The notes under the pieces are model-generated. The model searched no databases, was not told the DNA's origin, and saw only the letters and a list, made by a program, of their open reading frames with translations. From Cryomorphaceae bacterium (GTDB taxonomy: Bacteria; Bacteroidota; Bacteroidia; Flavobacteriales; Crocinitomicaceae), in contig NYTQ01000070.1 in assembly GCA_002683585.1 (NCBI GenBank), positions 1-7,911 on the forward strand: a DNA stretch of 7,911 bases, given 5' to 3'. Of this stretch, positions 5,102-7,911 are shown piece by piece (position 1 is the first letter of the stretch; each line of letters starts with the position of its first letter). Position numbers and translations under genes: made by a program.

Positions 5102-6321
5102 TAAATACCTGGAAGAATGAGATGAATGTCCTTGTAATTTAAGTCAAATACTTTTCCGAGGACTTCATTGGTTAGAATTCCTTTGTAGATATAAACACCA
5201 TTTCTAAACCCTTGGTTTGAACGAATGAGCTCAACAACTCCGCCGCAGTCACCCATTTCTAGTAGCAATGGTGAAAAAATATTAGAAATGGCGAAAGAAG
5301 CTGTTCTAGATACCCGCGAGGCTATATTTGGCACGCAGTAATGTGTAACGCCATGTTTGATGAACGTAGGATCATCATGGTTGGTGATTTTTGAGGTTTC
5401 GAAACATCCGCCTTGGTCGATACTTACATCTACAATTACGGAGCCCGACTTCATATCTTGAATCATCATTTCTGTGACAACGCAAGGTGTTTTTCCGACA
5501 TTCGAGCGCAGCGCACCAATTACAATATCTGCTCGTTTGATAGCTTTAGCCAAAACTTTTGGTTGAATAATCGAGGTATACACCCTTTTACCAATGTCAT
5601 TTTGAAGGCGTCTGAGCTTTGAAAGTCTATTGTCAAACACTTTCACAGAGGCGCCAAGGCCTAAGGCAGCTCTCGTAGCAAATTCACCTACAGTCCCTGC
5701 GCCAATAATTACAACCTCTGTAGGCTGAACACCAGCAATTCCTCCGAGCATCATACCTTTTCCAGAGGCAAAAGAAGAGATTAACTCTCCTGCAATCAGG
5801 ATACTGGTATTTCCTGCAATCTCACCGACCGTTCGAACCAAGGAAAAAACACCGTCTTCATCTCTAATGTAATCCCAAGCAACTGCGGTGATTTTTTTTC
5901 GAATCAATTTAGTAAGTACCGCTTTGGGTTGAATGGAAATTTGAAGGGCAGAAATTAAGGTCTGATTTCCAGGCATTAGGTCCACTTCTTCATCTGAAGG
6001 AGGTGTTACTTTGAAAACGATATTGCATTCATATATTTCTGAGGGGCCTTGACATATTTCTGCACCTGCCTCACTATACTCTCGGTCACTAAAATTGGCA
6101 CCAATTCCTGCTTTTGTTTCTATTTTGACGTGATGTCCATTAGCAACAAGCAACGAAACTGTTTCAGGTACAAGGGCAACGCGTCTTTCTTGAAAAGAAG
6201 TTTCTTTTGGGATGCCTATATTGAGGCTACCTTTTTTACGAGCTACCTCTAGCATTTCCTCTTGAGGAAGAAGATTCCCTTTTTGAATAAGTTTTTTTAA
6301 TAATTCAGGATCAGTATTCAT
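5101..6321 (-). CDS. ald: alanine dehydrogenase-like protein with altered catalytic residues
   Basis: A 406-residue member of the alanine dehydrogenase / transhydrogenase-alpha family. Alanine dehydrogenase converts L-alanine and NAD+ to pyruvate, ammonia and NADH. An extra N-terminal stretch of about 33 residues precedes the usual beginning, NIGIPKE (34-40). R47 in ERRVAL matches the pyruvate-binding Arg. The NAD Rossmann motif is GAGTVG (207-212), with D230 at the end of the second strand as in NAD-specific enzymes. VDVSIDQGGCFETS (297-310) carries the conserved Asp (D302). By my alignment from memory with M. tuberculosis Ald, however, catalytic Lys75 corresponds to T106 (KVTPP) and His96 to Q127 (SALQIS), so true alanine dehydrogenase activity is uncertain. 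The start overlaps the end of tsaE by 11 nt; Met23 (6255) is a possible alternative start. Family certain, reaction doubtful. Confidence 0.85.
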   Translation of the reverse strand: MNTDPELLKKLIQKGNLLPQEEMLEVARKKGSLNIGIPKETSFQERRVALVPETVSLLVANGHHVKIETKAGIGANFSDREYSEAGAEICQGPSEIYECNIVFKVTPPSDEEVDLMPGNQTLISALQISIQPKAVLTKLIRKKITAVAWDYIRDEDGVFSLVRTVGEIAGNTSILIAGELISSFASGKGMMLGGIAGVQPTEVVIIGAGTVGEFATRAALGLGASVKVFDNRLSKLRRLQNDIGKRVYTSIIQPKVLAKAIKRADIVIGALRSNVGKTPCVVTEMMIQDMKSGSVIVDVSIDQGGCFETSKITNHDDPTFIKHGVTHYCVPNIASRVSRTASFAISNIFSPLLLEMGDCGGVVELIRSNQGFRNGVYIYKGILTNEVLGKVFDLNYKDIHLILPGI

Positions 6322-6739
6322 AGGCTATGTCAATCGTTCTTGTATCATCTGATTCATGATGGATGGTAATCCACACGGTTTCTTCTGGAAGAAACTGCAT
6401 CACTTTTTCAGGCCACTCTATAAAGATAGTTTTTTTTTCGTTGAATAATTCTTCCAAACCTAGATCAAACGCTTCAAAATCATTCTTGATTCGATAACAA
6501 TCAAGATGATAGTATTCTTTGTGCGTAGAATCATTATAGTATTGATTTACAATTGCATAGGTAGGAGATCCTTGAAGGTCGTTTACACCAAATGATTTTA
6601 AAAGAAGCTGTATTAAAGTTGTTTTACCCGAACCCATTTCTCCTTTGAATGCAAAGCAATTTGGGGTATCGAATTGTGCTTTGTGCTTCTTTACGAATGC
6701 CTGCAGTTCGTCAAGGTTTTTGATTTTATATCGCTTCAT
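6311..6739 (-). CDS. tsaE: tRNA threonylcarbamoyladenosine biosynthesis ATPase TsaE
   Basis: A 142-residue P-loop ATPase, the normal length for TsaE (YjeE), which works with TsaB and TsaD in the cytoplasm to make t6A at position 37 of ANN-decoding tRNAs. The Walker A motif is GEMGSGKTTL (33-42). SPTYAIVNQY (58-67) is the conserved switch segment with the SPT signature. HLDCYR (78-83) is the family's H-x-D-x-Y-R motif, and FIEWPEKV (106-113) is its Walker-B-like element. All key residues are present. The start overlaps the LpxH stop by 4 nt (ATGA) and the end overlaps the dehydrogenase-like gene by 11 nt, so expression is coupled on both sides. TsaB, TsaC and TsaD are not in the window. Confidence 0.95.
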   Translation of the reverse strand: MKRYKIKNLDELQAFVKKHKAQFDTPNCFAFKGEMGSGKTTLIQLLLKSFGVNDLQGSPTYAIVNQYYNDSTHKEYYHLDCYRIKNDFEAFDLGLEELFNEKKTIFIEWPEKVMQFLPEETVWITIHHESDDTRTIDIAYEY

Positions 6740-7533
6740 TCTTTGATACCTTCAAAAGCTTTTTCGCCATCTTCGCTCCAAACCTTAAGTGAGAGTATTG
6801 AACCGTCAAATTCTGCATAGGTCGAGAAGTTCATCCATTCCCCAAGATTCAGGTATTTAGATGCTGAAACTGCAATTTCCATTGGTAGATGACGGTGTCC
6901 AAAAATAAAATAATCTATAGGCGCTTTCGCGTGCTTTGATTTACAGTATTGATAGAGCCACTCATCTTCTTTGTTTGTATAATTGATGTCTTTTGTTCCC
7001 GTATGTATTCTACTTTTATTCGAAAAATATTGCGCCATCGAAAGACCTATACGAGGGTGAAGAAAAGAGAATAGAAATTGACAAAACTTATTTCTAAAAA
7101 CCTTTTTGATGAACTTATAACCGTAATCCCCTGGGCCAAGACCATCACCATGGGCAATAAAAAATCGCTTACCATTAATTTTGAGCTCCAATTCATTTGA
7201 TATCATTTCGACACCAAGCTCTTCGGTAAAGTACTTTTTCATCCACATGTCATGGTTACCGAGAAAGAAGTAGATTTTGATGCCTCGATCTGCAAGTGCT
7301 GCAATTTTACCCTGAAGTCTTACAAAGCCTTTTGGAATGACCTGTTTATATTCAAACCAAAAATCAAATAGATCACCTACTAGAAAAATAGTATGGGCAT
7401 CCTTTTCAATATGATTGAGCCAGTCAATAATTTTAAGCTCCCTAATCCTACTTAATTCCGCCGTAGGTGCACCCAGATGAAAATCTGAGGCAAAGTATAT
7501 TTTTCGACCAGGATTTAGTTTGAGCTCCTCCAA
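6736..7533 (-). CDS. lpxH: UDP-2,3-diacylglucosamine diphosphatase LpxH-type phosphoesterase
   Basis: A 265-residue calcineurin-like metallophosphoesterase, expected to cleave UDP-2,3-diacylglucosamine to lipid X and UMP on the cytoplasmic face of the inner membrane, a lipid A step. All metal-binding blocks are present in order: FASDFHLG (D17, H19), GDLFDFW (D54), GNHD (92-95), AHGDGLG (H128) and GHRH (212-215). A region with hydrophobic and basic residues (about 138-170) corresponds to the insertion that caps the active site and contacts acyl chains. The start is a TTG at 7533, directly after and in frame with the TAA of the TlpA-like gene; no ATG or GTG exists before the first motif, so TTG is the best choice. 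GGAGGAG-like sequence begins inside the start region and is too late to serve this start. It overlaps tsaE by 4 nt. A paralogue acting on another phosphoester cannot be excluded. Confidence 0.88.
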   Translation of the reverse strand: MEELKLNPGRKIYFASDFHLGAPTAELSRIRELKIIDWLNHIEKDAHTIFLVGDLFDFWFEYKQVIPKGFVRLQGKIAALADRGIKIYFFLGNHDMWMKKYFTEELGVEMISNELELKINGKRFFIAHGDGLGPGDYGYKFIKKVFRNKFCQFLFSFLHPRIGLSMAQYFSNKSRIHTGTKDINYTNKEDEWLYQYCKSKHAKAPIDYFIFGHRHLPMEIAVSASKYLNLGEWMNFSTYAEFDGSILSLKVWSEDGEKAFEGIKE

Positions 7534-7911
7534 TTACTTAAATATTTTTTCTAATTCTGCGTCTAAAGCCGAACCTCTTAGGTTGGTTTTAATTATTTTC
7601 CCTTCTGCATCGATTAGCACAGTGAAGGGAACGCTACCAACCTGGTATAAACGAGAAACCTTACTCTGCCAGCCTCCGAGATCACTCACGTGATTTGGCC
7701 AAGACAATTGATCTGCTTCAATTGCAGCTTTCCATTTTGCTAGGTCTTTATCTAAAGAGACGCTCATGATTGTGAAGCCCTTTTCCTTATATCGATTGTA
7801 TGTTTTTACAACATTTGGGTTCTCTCTGCGACACGGTCCGCACCAAGATGCCCAAAAATCTATAAGTACCACCTTTCCTTTGAGGTCAGAAAGCTTGAGC
7901 TTTGTCTTTCG
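7534..7911 (-). CDS. TlpA-like thiol-disulfide oxidoreductase, C-terminal part (cut by right window edge)
   Basis: The frame is open to the window edge and encodes 125 visible residues, so the true start lies beyond 7911; a GTG at 7872 falls inside the thioredoxin fold and is not the start. The visible part begins at LKLSDLKGKVVLIDFW, the usual first strand region of TlpA/ResA proteins. The active site WCGPC follows (Cys24 and Cys27 of the visible part), then the ENPNVV helix, the VSLD strand and the cis-proline loop SVPFT (Pro95). Such proteins normally sit in the periplasm, often lipid-anchored and often with an N-terminal DUF4369 domain in Bacteroidota, and reduce or rearrange disulfides; the export signal is out of view. 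It is the first visible gene of the coupled operon, and its TAA is immediately followed by the LpxH start. Confidence 0.92.
   Translation of the reverse strand, partial: RKTKLKLSDLKGKVVLIDFWASWCGPCRRENPNVVKTYNRYKEKGFTIMSVSLDKDLAKWKAAIEADQLSWPNHVSDLGGWQSKVSRLYQVGSVPFTVLIDAEGKIIKTNLRGSALDAELEKIFK

Overview
The window looks like a chromosomal housekeeping segment from a member of the Bacteroidota, probably a Cytophagia- or Flavobacteriia-like bacterium. The evidence is the AT-rich DNA, Bacteroidota-type -7 promoter elements (TAnnTTTG) in place of E. coli-like ones, almost no Shine-Dalgarno sequences, and families typical of the phylum. These include a DUF4924 protein, a lipoprotein version of OmpH/Skp, a stand-alone RRM protein, an orphan HsdR N-terminal-like protein, and an alanine-dehydrogenase-like protein with an N-terminal extension encoded beside tsaE. 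I see no prophage, transposase, CRISPR array, tRNA or rRNA.

Left block (1-2879, minus strand, read right to left): a single-RRM RNA-binding protein, then a CCA-adding-type tRNA nucleotidyltransferase with its own -7 element, then a small protein of the pRiA4b ORF-3/'IS1096 TnpR' family, then the N-terminal part of a class I SAM-dependent methyltransferase that runs off the left edge. The last three are closely spaced and probably co-transcribed.

Middle (2880-3264): a 385-bp divergent intergenic region. It holds a perfect 16-bp palindrome overlapping a possible -7 element for the RRM gene, a 14-bp inverted repeat, and a perfect -7 element directly in front of the rightward genes. Rightward block (3265-4659): a small conserved-looking unknown, an OmpH-like lipoprotein and a DUF4924 protein. 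They overlap or nearly touch and form one operon whose mRNA is probably leaderless.

Right block (4646-7911, minus strand): a TlpA-like thioredoxin-fold protein (cut by the right edge), LpxH (lipid A), TsaE (tRNA t6A), an alanine-dehydrogenase-like protein and an HsdR_N-like nuclease-fold protein. Every junction touches or overlaps (0, 4, 11 and 1 nt), so this is a translationally coupled operon. Its last gene collides tail-to-tail with the DUF4924 gene over 14 bp. The functions are mixed: envelope and lipid A biogenesis, tRNA modification and amino acid or redox metabolism.

No clear new defence or mobile system is present. The most notable points are an 'alanine dehydrogenase' whose catalytic Lys and His positions appear replaced by Thr and Gln, two promoters placed so that the mRNAs would be leaderless, a single in-frame stop separating TlpA from LpxH with a TTG start, and an uncharacterised three-gene operon with an OmpH-like lipoprotein.
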